A stretch of 50,904 nt of DNA, taken from NCBI GenBank assembly GCA_017471185.1, contig JAFUVZ010000079.1, positions 1 through 50,904 of the forward strand. Reading direction: 5' to 3'. This DNA comes from Bacteroidaceae bacterium (GTDB taxonomy: Bacteria > Bacteroidota > Bacteroidia > Bacteroidales > Bacteroidaceae). The notes beneath the pieces were generated by a model. It worked only from the letters and a program-made list of their open reading frames with translations, was not told where the DNA came from and made no database searches. Of the stretch, positions 16,948 through 24,792 are shown one piece after another. The translations under genes and the position numbers were made by a program. Numbering within the stretch: position 1 is the first letter of the stretch; every line of letters starts with the position of its first letter.

Positions 16948-17680
16948 TTTGGAAAACTACAAATGTAAAGGTTATTGTTTCATTTTACAAAGATAGTATA
17001 TTTGCTTTACATACGCAAACTATCATTATAAAAATATGAATTATAATAATAACGCAAACAAAAGTATAAAAGTAAAAACATCGGTGGCAGTATTCTTGTA
17101 AAAACCTTTGATATAACTTACAAACAAATTAAATGAATTCATCTATTTAGTTGAAACATAAGCGTATAATAACATTACTATTCGTATTTTAGCCACAATC
17201 GTATAATTATACTGCAATAAAAGCCAATAATACGATTGTTTAATTTAACAAAATCATATAAAATATTGGTTTTTAAACGTATTTATTGGTTTATGCCGTT
17301 ATTTAAGCGATTTATCAAGATAGGAGACCAAATGGTAAACTACACAAATAGATACAAAATTACAATAATAAAAAAGGGTAAAAAAGATGCGACTATAGGT
17401 TGATTCCGTATCACAATAATAAATTTACCTCTGTAATCTATACAAAGATAAAATTAAACGGAAGTTAAACGGAAAACTTTATCTTATCATTTTCGCCAAA
17501 AGCAGTAACAATACATACTATACGCTTATCTTTTCGGGAAAACCGAAAAGTCAGATAGAACGGGCAAAGATTTTTTTAGAAGCCAGAATCAAAATCCTTG
17601 CGATTTTTCGGACGAGTGGTCGAGTCGTTCAAAAATAAACGATTCTCATGAAACTGTCACTTGTTTGTCTTGATTACCCG
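16948..17680. other. 733-base gene-free, AT-rich stretch
   Basis: No credible coding frame is present on either strand. Beyond the XRE promoter region I see a 10-bp inverted repeat (ACAATCGTAT 17195-17204 / ATACGATTGT 17230-17239), a perfect 8-bp hairpin CTTTTCGG/CCGAAAAG with a 5-base loop (17530-17550), a short direct repeat TTAAACGGAA near 17455-17475, and several chance-level TAnnTTTG matches on the minus strand. Nothing here can be named. Confidence 0.6.
16964..17020 (-). promoter_or_regulatory. Promoter and possible operator of the XRE regulator
   Basis: On the minus strand: TTTG (17016-17019), 20 bases, TATCTTTG (16988-16995). Around it are TGTAAA (16964-16969) and TTTACA (16984-16989 and 17006-17011), plus an imperfect palindrome GATAGT...TTTGC / GCAAACTATC (16992-17023). 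These fit operator half-sites, but no binding rule is known for this protein. Confidence 0.5.
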
Positions 17681-18703
17681 TTAGTGCAGAATTTTAAACA
17701 CCAGTTCACGCAACAAATCGGCATCTGAGATAGAATTATTACCTATACCCTTTACACGGGCATCCGTATAACGGATCTCGTGTAAGATCTGCATGACCTT
17801 TATACCAGAGTACTTTCGCATGGCATTTACATAATCTTTCGCAGCCCAAGGTGAACGTAATTCCAGAAAAGCTGCCACTCCTACATCATCTCGCTGCGGT
17901 GCGTAATAAGCCATAAACAGATTGGTAAAGAAACTGAAGAGTTGAGCTAAAGTCAACTGAATAGGATTTGTCTTGGGATTCTCGCCGAAATACTTGATAA
18001 TACGGTTGGCCTTCAGCACGTCTTTTTCTATCAAAGCATTACGCAATTCAAAGATATTGTAGTCTTTGCTTATGCCAATGTTTCTCTCTATCTGGTCAGG
18101 CGTAACAGTTTTCTGCCCTTCTGGCTGTGTAATAATCAGTTTCTCAAGCTCGCCAGTCATACGGTTCAGATCCGCCCCCACGAAGTCCGCCATCATTTGC
18201 GTAGCCTTGGAATCCATTTCAAGACCTTTCTGCTTCATATAACCGTTGATGAAAGCGGGCAGCTGGCTATCCTTTAGTTTCTTCGACTCAAACAGCACGC
18301 CTCCGTTTTTCGTTATTTCAGAAGCCAGCTTTTTGCGTCTGTCAATGCTTCCGTTCTTATGGCAAAGAACCAAAATCGTAGATTTCAACGGCTTTTGCAG
18401 GTAATAAGCCAGTTCTTCCATGTTCTTGATGTTCTGCGCTTCCCTTACCACCACCACCTGGTATTCAGACATCATCGGGTATCGTTTGGCAGCGTTGATG
18501 ACAGTAGCGATATCCACATCGGCACCATACGCCACTGTCAGATTAAATTCCTTCTCCTCATCAGTCAAGACATGGTCGATTATATAATCGGAAATCTTGT
18601 CGATATAATAAGACTCTTCGCCCATCAGATAATAGACAGGCGCATACTGCTTCTTCTTCAGGCTCGACATGATATCTTCATATGTAACTTCCTGCTTAGC
18701 CAT
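17681..18703 (-). CDS. holA: DNA polymerase III, delta subunit
   Basis: The 340-residue protein matches HolA in length and layout: YYLMGEESYYIDKISDYI near residue 24, VVVVREAQNIKNMEELAYYLQKP, an LKDSQLPAFINGYMKQKGL middle, and LRNALIEKDVLKANRIIKYF before the C-terminal domain. Delta opens the beta sliding clamp within the clamp-loader complex. The gene is 3 bases downstream of the amn stop, so it is probably co-transcribed from the amn promoter. Confidence 0.93.
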   Translation of the reverse strand: MAKQEVTYEDIMSSLKKKQYAPVYYLMGEESYYIDKISDYIIDHVLTDEEKEFNLTVAYGADVDIATVINAAKRYPMMSEYQVVVVREAQNIKNMEELAYYLQKPLKSTILVLCHKNGSIDRRKKLASEITKNGGVLFESKKLKDSQLPAFINGYMKQKGLEMDSKATQMMADFVGADLNRMTGELEKLIITQPEGQKTVTPDQIERNIGISKDYNIFELRNALIEKDVLKANRIIKYFGENPKTNPIQLTLAQLFSFFTNLFMAYYAPQRDDVGVAAFLELRSPWAAKDYVNAMRKYSGIKVMQILHEIRYTDARVKGIGNNSISDADLLRELVFKILH

Positions 18704-18706
18704 AGA

Positions 18707-19483
18707 TTACCAATCATATTTTAAGTGTTTGACAGTCTTCTTTTCCTCTCTGATCATCCGAATCGCCTCAATACCGATTTCCACATGCTCTTGTACGAAA
18801 TTATTTGTCACCTTCCTGTCACTCAGCTCTGTCTTCACACCATCAGGGGTCATAGGTTGGTCAGAAACTAATAACAGTGCACCTGTTGGAATATGGTTGG
18901 CAAAGCCACAGGAGAACAGTGTTGCCGTTTCCATATCCACCGCCATAGCACGTGTCTTGCGCAGGTAAGCCTTGAACTCATCGTCATGTTCCCAGATGCG
19001 GCGGTTGGTAGTATAAACTGTACCTGTCCAATAATCGTGTGCGAAGTTACGGATTGCCGTTGAGACTGCACGTTGCAACATAAACGCAGGCAAGGCAGGC
19101 ACCTCTGGTGGGAAATAGTCATTGCTGGTACCTTCTCCACGTATGGCAGCGATGGGCAGGATGAAGTCACCCAACTGGTTCTTCTTGTCAATGCCGCCGC
19201 ATTTACCTAAGAACAGGCAGGCTTTCGGTTTTATAGCGCTTAGCAAGTCCATGATTATTGCCGCATTAGGGCTACCCATGCCGAAATTGATGATGGTCAT
19301 CCCATTGGCGGAAGCCGAACACATGTTGGAATCCCTACCTACGACCTCCACCCCGAATTTATCAGCGAATATCTCTACATAATTCGTGAAATTAGTCAGC
19401 AAAATATACTCGGAGAAGTCCTCCAACTTGCGTTTTGTATATCTCGGTAGCCAGTTTGCTACGATTTCTTCTTTGGTTTTCAT
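18707..19483 (-). CDS. amn: AMP nucleosidase
   Basis: The product has 258 residues starting at 19483 (MKTKEEIVANWLPRYT); a longer frame exists but the promoter lies within it. It has a nucleoside-phosphorylase-like core: FLGKCGGID, DFILPIAAIRGEGTS, and VDMETATLFSCGF, which contains the substrate-binding Met-Glu pair. It splits AMP to adenine and ribose 5-phosphate. This short form without the long N-terminal domain is usual in Bacteroidota. It leads a unit with holA and is divergent from the HsdR-N domain gene; the two promoters interlock. Confidence 0.9.
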   Translation of the reverse strand: MKTKEEIVANWLPRYTKRKLEDFSEYILLTNFTNYVEIFADKFGVEVVGRDSNMCSASANGMTIINFGMGSPNAAIIMDLLSAIKPKACLFLGKCGGIDKKNQLGDFILPIAAIRGEGTSNDYFPPEVPALPAFMLQRAVSTAIRNFAHDYWTGTVYTTNRRIWEHDDEFKAYLRKTRAMAVDMETATLFSCGFANHIPTGALLLVSDQPMTPDGVKTELSDRKVTNNFVQEHVEIGIEAIRMIREEKKTVKHLKYDW

Positions 19484-19536
19484 ATAAAAAATACTTATCT
19501 TTGCATCCAAGATGCACTTTTAAAAATACAAAGATA
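19472..19536. promoter_or_regulatory. Interlocked divergent promoters of amn and the HsdR-N gene
   Basis: Plus strand: TTTG (19472-19475), 20 bases, TATCTTTG (19496-19503). Minus strand: TATCTTTG at 19529-19536. The predicted starts are near 19510 (plus) and 19522 (minus), so the two transcripts would overlap by about 12 bases, and the plus -33 box lies within the start of amn. Confidence 0.6.
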
Positions 19537-19540
19537 GCAA

Positions 19541-19990
19541 ATGTTAGCGTTAAACCTACCAACTTTTGAGATTAAAATTAAAGAAATGGGGACGAAAAAA
19601 ACGATTTTCGACATATTACGCCGGAAATACGTGGCTTTGACTCCCGAAGAATGGGTGCGTCAGCATTTCGTACATTTCCTGATAGAGCAAAGAGGATACC
19701 CCAAGGCATTGCTTGCCAATGAAGTTGAGATTTCACTGAATGGTACGAGCAAACGATGTGACACCGTACTATACAACCGTGACCTGACAGCCCAAATGAT
19801 TGTGGAATATAAGGCACCTGAAATCAGAATCACTCAGAAGGTGTTCGACCAGATTACCCGATATAATATGGTGCTGCATGTGGACTACCTGATCGTCAGC
19901 AACGGCATCGACCATTATTGCTGTAATATGGATTATGGTAACAATACTTACCGCTTCTTAGAACAGATTCCCCACTACAAAGAGTTATAA
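19541..19990 (+). CDS. HsdR N-terminal-domain protein (PD-(D/E)XK-like)
   Basis: The 149-residue protein consists of a type I restriction HsdR-N-like domain alone: IFDILRRKYVALTPEEWVRQHFVHFLI, then LLANEVEISLNGTSKRCDTVLY and MIVEYKAPEI. The spaced Glu, Asp and Glu-x-Lys fit a PD-(D/E)XK nuclease active site. It is a stand-alone gene, not part of a restriction system, and such genes are commonly found beside amn/holA in Bacteroidales. A housekeeping role in DNA metabolism is possible, but its function is not established. Confidence 0.8.
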   Translation: MLALNLPTFEIKIKEMGTKKTIFDILRRKYVALTPEEWVRQHFVHFLIEQRGYPKALLANEVEISLNGTSKRCDTVLYNRDLTAQMIVEYKAPEIRITQKVFDQITRYNMVLHVDYLIVSNGIDHYCCNMDYGNNTYRFLEQIPHYKEL

Positions 19991-19994
19991 ATAA

Positions 19995-20027
19995 TTGACC
20001 GTTGATCATTTGGTGGTCAACGGTCAA
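19995..20027. terminator. Perfect hairpin between convergent genes
   Basis: TTGACCGTTGA and TCAACGGTCAA are perfect 11-base arms around an 11-base loop, placed between the ends of the genes at 19990 and 20038. No U-run follows. The sequence resembles the GTTGA/GGTCAA short repeats seen elsewhere in the window. Confidence 0.65.
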
Positions 20028-20037
20028 CGCTAAATCT

Positions 20038-20865
20038 TCAATTTTCTTTATTGGCACTACGTCTTGATCTCGGCTTTTTCTCCTTAGGCTCTTCCTTCGG
20101 AGTCAGGTTTACGCCTGCCAATTCAGGATCCACCATGATACGTCCACAATACTCGCAAACGATAATCTTCTTATGAGATTTGATATCCAACTGTCTCTGA
20201 GGAGGAATGTGGTTGAAGCAACCGCCACAAGCGTCACGCTGCACATACACGATACCCAGGCCATTGCGGGTGTTCTTACGGATGCGCTTGAAAGATTGCA
20301 GCAATCGTGGTTCAATCTTAGTTTCCAAATCTTTAGCCTTCTCACGCAGTTTTTCCTCTTCTTGCTTGGTCTCAGAAACAATATCCTCCAGCTCTGCTTT
20401 CTTGTCCACGAGATCCTTGTTTCTCAATTCAAGTTCCTCATTAGCTTTCGCCAGATCCTCATTTCTGAGAACCATTGCCTCATTAGCCTCACGAGTCTTC
20501 TTTTCTGCCAGTTCAATCTCCAGGCTCTGATATTCAATCTCCTTACTCAGCAAGTCATACTGACGGTTGTTGCTCACGTTATCAAGCTGCTCCTTATACT
20601 TTGCGATAGAAGCCTTAGCCTTCTCGATGTCAGCTTTGCGGGTTACCAGTTCCCTTCTCAGGTCATCAAGGTCGCCTTTGATCTTATCGATTCGGGTATT
20701 CAGACCAACGATTTCATCTTCCAGGTCTTCTACCTCCAGAGGCAACTCACCTCTTAAAGTCTTGATTTCATCAATCTTAGACAATGTCGTCTGCAACTGA
20801 TACAATGCTTTCAGTTTCTCCTCCACAGTCAGGTCCTGCGGGTCTTTCTTTGATTCTCTTGCCAT
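20038..20865 (-). CDS. Coiled-coil protein with C4-type zinc ribbon
   Basis: The 275-residue protein has a long charged coiled coil from about residue 10 to 185 (many EL..K..EL heptads) and then a zinc ribbon: CGGCFNHIPPQRQLDI and later CEYCGRI, giving two CxxC pairs, followed by a basic lysine/arginine-rich tail. This is the zf-RING_7/C4-type family, widespread and next to Nif3-like genes in many bacteria. It lies 5 bases downstream of that gene here, so they form an operon. It probably binds nucleic acid or a partner protein; the role is unknown. Confidence 0.85.
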   Translation of the reverse strand: MARESKKDPQDLTVEEKLKALYQLQTTLSKIDEIKTLRGELPLEVEDLEDEIVGLNTRIDKIKGDLDDLRRELVTRKADIEKAKASIAKYKEQLDNVSNNRQYDLLSKEIEYQSLEIELAEKKTREANEAMVLRNEDLAKANEELELRNKDLVDKKAELEDIVSETKQEEEKLREKAKDLETKIEPRLLQSFKRIRKNTRNGLGIVYVQRDACGGCFNHIPPQRQLDIKSHKKIIVCEYCGRIMVDPELAGVNLTPKEEPKEKKPRSRRSANKEN

Positions 20866-20870
20866 AATGC

Positions 20871-21659
20871 TTACAAGTAAAAAATAGGGTTCGTATTCAC
20901 CTCAGTCATCCTGACGGGTACTTCGGGGAATTTCTCCTTTATAATTTGTTGAAATATTTCCTTGGTATATTGTTCACTTTCATAGTGACCTATCTCAGCC
21001 AGTACGATGTCATCGCCATGTCCGAAATAATCATGATACTTAATTTCGCCCGTGATAAACACATCCGCTCCCTTTTTGATGGCTTCATCCAACAAGAACG
21101 CCCCGGCTCCACCACACAGAGCTACTTTACGTATCATTCTGCCTGTCAATGCCGTATGCTTCATACAACCTACCTGGAACACCTCTTTAATACGTTTCAG
21201 GAAATCTATGTCAATCGCAGTTTGAGACAGTTCACCAACGACCCCTGCACCAGCTTGCAACGGAGCGCAATCGGTCTTGGATTCCAGAAAACTGATATTA
21301 GCCAGCCCGATTTTCTCAGCCATCTTGAAATTCACTCCATTCAAAGCGTTGTCAAGATTTGTGTGAGCAGAATACACTACAACATCATGCTTGACAGCTT
21401 TCATCACACATCGCTCTATGTAGCTGGCTCCAGTCAGTGACTTAAAGCCTCGGAAAATCAGTGGATGGTGTGAAACTATCAAATTAAACCCCAAAGCCAC
21501 AGCTTCATCTACCACAGCTTCGGTCACGTCCAGGCACAATAAAGCCCCTGTAACTTCCGCATCTGTCAATCCCACTTGCAAGCCTGCATTATCGAAGCTG
21601 TCTTGCAAAGGCAGAGGCGCGAACTGTCCAAGGGCGCACACAATATCTTTTATTTTCAT
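20871..21659 (-). CDS. Nif3-like dinuclear metal centre protein
   Basis: The 262-residue protein matches the Nif3/YbgI family: SFDNAGLQVGL near residue 20, CLDVTEAVVDEA, the metal-site phrase VSHHPLIFRGFKSL, YSAHTNLDN, CGGAGAFLLDEA, ADVFITGEIKYHDY, and EIGHYESEQY with late metal ligands. Members form hexamers with two metals per subunit; the reaction is uncertain (GTP cyclohydrolase-like activity has been suggested for some). The length is that of the short form without the inserted domain. Its promoter lies almost at the start codon. Confidence 0.9.
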   Translation of the reverse strand: MKIKDIVCALGQFAPLPLQDSFDNAGLQVGLTDAEVTGALLCLDVTEAVVDEAVALGFNLIVSHHPLIFRGFKSLTGASYIERCVMKAVKHDVVVYSAHTNLDNALNGVNFKMAEKIGLANISFLESKTDCAPLQAGAGVVGELSQTAIDIDFLKRIKEVFQVGCMKHTALTGRMIRKVALCGGAGAFLLDEAIKKGADVFITGEIKYHDYFGHGDDIVLAEIGHYESEQYTKEIFQQIIKEKFPEVPVRMTEVNTNPIFYL

Positions 21660-21667
21660 TTCGGGCG

Positions 21668-21698
21668 CAAAGATATAATAATTAGCCCATATTTCAAA
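21668..21698 (-). promoter_or_regulatory. Promoter giving a near-leaderless Nif3-like mRNA
   Basis: On the minus strand: TTTG (21695-21698), 19 bases, TATCTTTG (21668-21675), a perfect match. With a start 5-7 bases downstream, the mRNA would begin within a few bases of the ATG at 21659. Confidence 0.7.
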
Positions 21699-21726
21699 GA
21701 AAAACCTCTAAAAACTATCCTGATAT

Positions 21727-21757
21727 TTTGTTTGTATATTATTTTTTATTAAATTTG
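21727..21757 (+). promoter_or_regulatory. Promoter of the HTH / GH106 unit
   Basis: TTTG (21727-21730), 19 bases, TAAATTTG (21750-21757), 25 bases before the HTH gene start. This fits the Bacteroidota consensus exactly. Confidence 0.65.
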
Positions 21758-21782
21758 CAAAAATAATAAACCTAGTATATAT

Positions 21783-22136
21783 ATGCTGAACGTTGACAAA
21801 TTTTTAAAGCTAAATGGCATGAACAAGAGCCAGTTGGCTCTGAAAGCTGGCTTGAAGCAAGCTAACCTATACGCTGGTTTGAAAAACCCTACCCTTAGTA
21901 CCATTCAGAGACTTGCCAAAGCGTTAAACATTACACCAGGCGAATTGTTAGAATCACAAGAAGAGTTATCACCCAAGGCTAAAACCCGTACCAGCAAGTA
22001 TGCACGTATGAAAATCAACGCTATTGTCATATGCAATGGCGAGCACTATGAAGCTTCTTCAGTAAGAGAGCTCGACAATCTTTGTAAATTTCTGAAAACA
22101 AAAGAGAAGGATTTCAAATCTTTGCCTGAAGCATAA
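21783..22136 (+). CDS. Small XRE-type HTH DNA-binding protein
   Basis: The 117-residue protein starts with a helix-turn-helix domain (MNKSQLALKAGLKQANLYAGL, then PTLSTIQRLAKALNITPGELL), a basic linker, and an end containing INAIVICNGEHYEASSVRELDNLCKFL. The C-terminal part may be a small dimerisation or sensing module. The GH106 gene starts 4 bases after its stop, so the two are co-transcribed and it could regulate sugar use, but nothing in the sequence shows its target. Confidence 0.82.
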   Translation: MLNVDKFLKLNGMNKSQLALKAGLKQANLYAGLKNPTLSTIQRLAKALNITPGELLESQEELSPKAKTRTSKYARMKINAIVICNGEHYEASSVRELDNLCKFLKTKEKDFKSLPEA

Positions 22137-22140
22137 TGTA

Positions 22141-24792
22141 ATGAAAAGATTCTATTTGGTGTGGATACTTTGTTCCATTACCTTTATGACATGGGCTCAG
22201 CAATGGCCACCTTCCGGTACAGAGACAAAGGCTGGAACCAGATGGTGGTGGTTGGGGTCTGCCGTAAATGAAGAGGAGCTAAGCCGGAGTATGCGAGAAA
22301 TAGCCGCACACGGAATCCGAACATTGGAAATCACCCCTATCTATGGTGTACAAGGCAATAACAGCAATAACATTAATTTCCTTTCACCCCGATGGATGGA
22401 TATCTTGCGTTTTGTAGAAACTGAAGGGGCTAAAGATTCCATACAAATAGACATGAATTGCGGTACAGGATGGCCATTTGGCGGCCCTACCGTTCCTTTA
22501 GAAGAAGCCACCTGTCGGGTGGCTTTTACTGTTGACATCATCCAAGGGGGTAAGACTCTTAGGATGCCCATCAGGTTGACGCCACGCAACCTGAATGTTG
22601 CCTCTACTACTGAAGAGGATGGCGATAACACTCTGGAAACAGCCCAGTTAGTGAAGGTTATGGCCTATCAGGGAGCAAAATACATTGACCTGACCGACCT
22701 TGTTAAAGACAATCAGCTGAACTGGAAACCTCAAACTGGTGAATGGCTGTTGATAGGACTATACCAGATGCGAACCAAACAGGCTGTAAACCGTGCAGCT
22801 CCTGGAGGCGAGGGGTTTGTGATAGACCATTTCGACCGTCTGGCAGTAAAACATTACCTGGAACGTTTTGACCAAGCTTTCAAAAACAGTGGAACGCCTT
22901 GGCCAAACACATTATTTAACGACAGCTATGAGGTTTATGGAGCAGATTGGACACCGGCCTTACTCACAGAGTTTGAAGAAAGACGAGGGTACAAGCTGGA
23001 ACGATATCTACCGGAATTACTATTAGACAAAAAGTTTGGTGATAAGGAAATAGCAGACATACTGATAGATTACAGGCTGACACTGAGCGAACTATTACAG
23101 GAAAACTTCACCGAACAGTGGGTAAGCTGGGCACACACCCACGGGGTACGTACTCGCAATCAAGCACATGGATCCCCAGCCAACCTTATTGATGTATATG
23201 CAGCTGTTGATATACCTGAAATAGAAGGCTTCGGACTGTCAGACTTCGGCATCAAAGGATTGCGTACTGACCCAGGCAAGACTCGCAGGAACTACAGCGA
23301 CCTGTCTATGTTGAAGTATGCTCCATCAGCTGCCCATATCACAGGTAAGCCATTGACCTCATGCGAATCATTCACTTGGTTGACAGAACATTTCCGCACA
23401 TCCCTCTCCCAATTGAAGCCAGACATGGACCTGATATTCTGCGCAGGTATCAACCGCATGCTTTTTCATGGTACAGTTTATTCACCTCATGATGATCCTT
23501 GGCCAGGATGGAAATTCTACGCTTCCATAGACATGTCACCAACAAACACTATCTGGCGTGATTCACGTTGGTTTATGGATTATGTAAACCGTTGCCAGAG
23601 CTTCCTCCAGTGGGGTGAACCCGACAATGATTTCTTAGTTTATCTGCCTATTAGAGACCTATGGGCTGAAAGACGTGGAGACTTACTGATGATGTTTGAA
23701 ATCAGCAACATGGACAAAAATGCACCTGACTTTATCGAAGCAGTGCTGCAGATAGACAAGCTCGGATATGATTGTGACTATATCAGTGACCGATACCTGC
23801 TCGGTACTACCTTCCAAGGCGGAATGTTACAGACAGCCGCTGGAACCAGATACCATGCCTTGGTGCTGCCAGGTGTAAAGCGCATGACAAAAGAAGTGCG
23901 TCAGCATATCGAGTCACTCAAAGCACAGGGTGCATCTATTATATATGGTGTGAATGAGGCAGAAATGCAGCGTCTGGCCAAACAGGAAAAGATGAAAAGC
24001 GACTTAAAGTTAAATGCCGTTAGAAGAAGCAATCATCTTGGAAACCATTATTTTATTACAAATCTTTCTCCTAATGACATATGCCAGTATGTTCCTCTGG
24101 CAGTAGATTTCAAGAACGCCATGTTGTTTGACCCTATGACAGGTAAAAGATATATGGCTGAACTGAATGACAGACATGAAGTATTGTTGGACTTGCGCTC
24201 TGGTGAATCTGTGATTCTGCAGACATTCCGTACTGATATACAAGACATCGGTGCCCATAAACCTCGATTAATGCAGAATGAGACTATTGACCTCACTGAC
24301 GGTGACTGGACTTTGCGTTTCACTGAGAGCTACCCGGCAGTAGAAAAAGTATTTCATCTGACTAATCTAACTACCTGGGAAAAAATGGAATACCCTCCAC
24401 TCCATACACTCATGGGTACCGGTATCTATACACGCCATTTCAATATCAGCGAGGAAGATGCCAACAAGTCATGGATCATTGACTTGGGTGACGTTCGGGA
24501 GAGTGCCAGGGTATTTATAAACGGCCAGCTGATAGGCTGCGCCTGGGCAGTGCCTTTTGAATTGGCATGTGGCGATGCCCTAAAAGCTGGAGACAATGTG
24601 GTCAGTATCGAGGTGACGAATCTGCCTGCTAACCGCATCGCTGATATGGACCGACAGGGAATCAAATGGCGCAAATTCAATAATATCAACATGGTAGATA
24701 TAAACTATAAACATACAACCTATGAGCAATGGGACTTGGTGCCCAGTGGTTTGAACAGCTCCGTTAAGTTGGTTAGGTTAGCTGATCAATGA
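22141..24792 (+). CDS. GH106-type glycoside hydrolase (alpha-L-rhamnosidase family), secreted
   Basis: The 883-residue protein has a signal peptide (MKRFYLVWILCSITFMTWAQ) and then a GH106 core: GTRWWWLGSAVNEEEL, the segment EITPIYGVQGNNSNN, LSPRWMDILRF, and DMNCGTGWPFGGP, which closely match the family. Further on, SFTWLTEHFRTS and FCAGINRMLFHG follow the barrel. The C-terminus (about 720-883) has a beta-sandwich with GTGIYTRHFNI and INGQLIGCAWAVPFEL. Known members release alpha-L-rhamnose from plant or microbial glycans, for example rhamnogalacturonan. It is shorter than characterised members of about 1100 residues. There is no SusC/SusD pair nearby. Its 3' end overlaps the MATE gene by 7 bases. 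Confidence 0.85.
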   Translation: MKRFYLVWILCSITFMTWAQQWPPSGTETKAGTRWWWLGSAVNEEELSRSMREIAAHGIRTLEITPIYGVQGNNSNNINFLSPRWMDILRFVETEGAKDSIQIDMNCGTGWPFGGPTVPLEEATCRVAFTVDIIQGGKTLRMPIRLTPRNLNVASTTEEDGDNTLETAQLVKVMAYQGAKYIDLTDLVKDNQLNWKPQTGEWLLIGLYQMRTKQAVNRAAPGGEGFVIDHFDRLAVKHYLERFDQAFKNSGTPWPNTLFNDSYEVYGADWTPALLTEFEERRGYKLERYLPELLLDKKFGDKEIADILIDYRLTLSELLQENFTEQWVSWAHTHGVRTRNQAHGSPANLIDVYAAVDIPEIEGFGLSDFGIKGLRTDPGKTRRNYSDLSMLKYAPSAAHITGKPLTSCESFTWLTEHFRTSLSQLKPDMDLIFCAGINRMLFHGTVYSPHDDPWPGWKFYASIDMSPTNTIWRDSRWFMDYVNRCQSFLQWGEPDNDFLVYLPIRDLWAERRGDLLMMFEISNMDKNAPDFIEAVLQIDKLGYDCDYISDRYLLGTTFQGGMLQTAAGTRYHALVLPGVKRMTKEVRQHIESLKAQGASIIYGVNEAEMQRLAKQEKMKSDLKLNAVRRSNHLGNHYFITNLSPNDICQYVPLAVDFKNAMLFDPMTGKRYMAELNDRHEVLLDLRSGESVILQTFRTDIQDIGAHKPRLMQNETIDLTDGDWTLRFTESYPAVEKVFHLTNLTTWEKMEYPPLHTLMGTGIYTRHFNISEEDANKSWIIDLGDVRESARVFINGQLIGCAWAVPFELACGDALKAGDNVVSIEVTNLPANRIADMDRQGIKWRKFNNINMVDINYKHTTYEQWDLVPSGLNSSVKLVRLADQ

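Noticed and set aside
17443-17450. TATCTTTG box on the minus strand in the gene-free stretch as a promoter
   Set aside because: No TTTG at the proper distance and several such matches are expected by chance in sequence this AT-rich.
19541-19990. Type I restriction-modification system
   Set aside because: Only the HsdR N-terminal domain is present; there is no helicase part, HsdM or HsdS nearby, and the gene sits among housekeeping genes.
22141-24792. Polysaccharide utilisation locus
   Set aside because: There is a GH106 enzyme and an HTH gene but no SusC/SusD pair, no hybrid two-component sensor and no other glycoside hydrolase.
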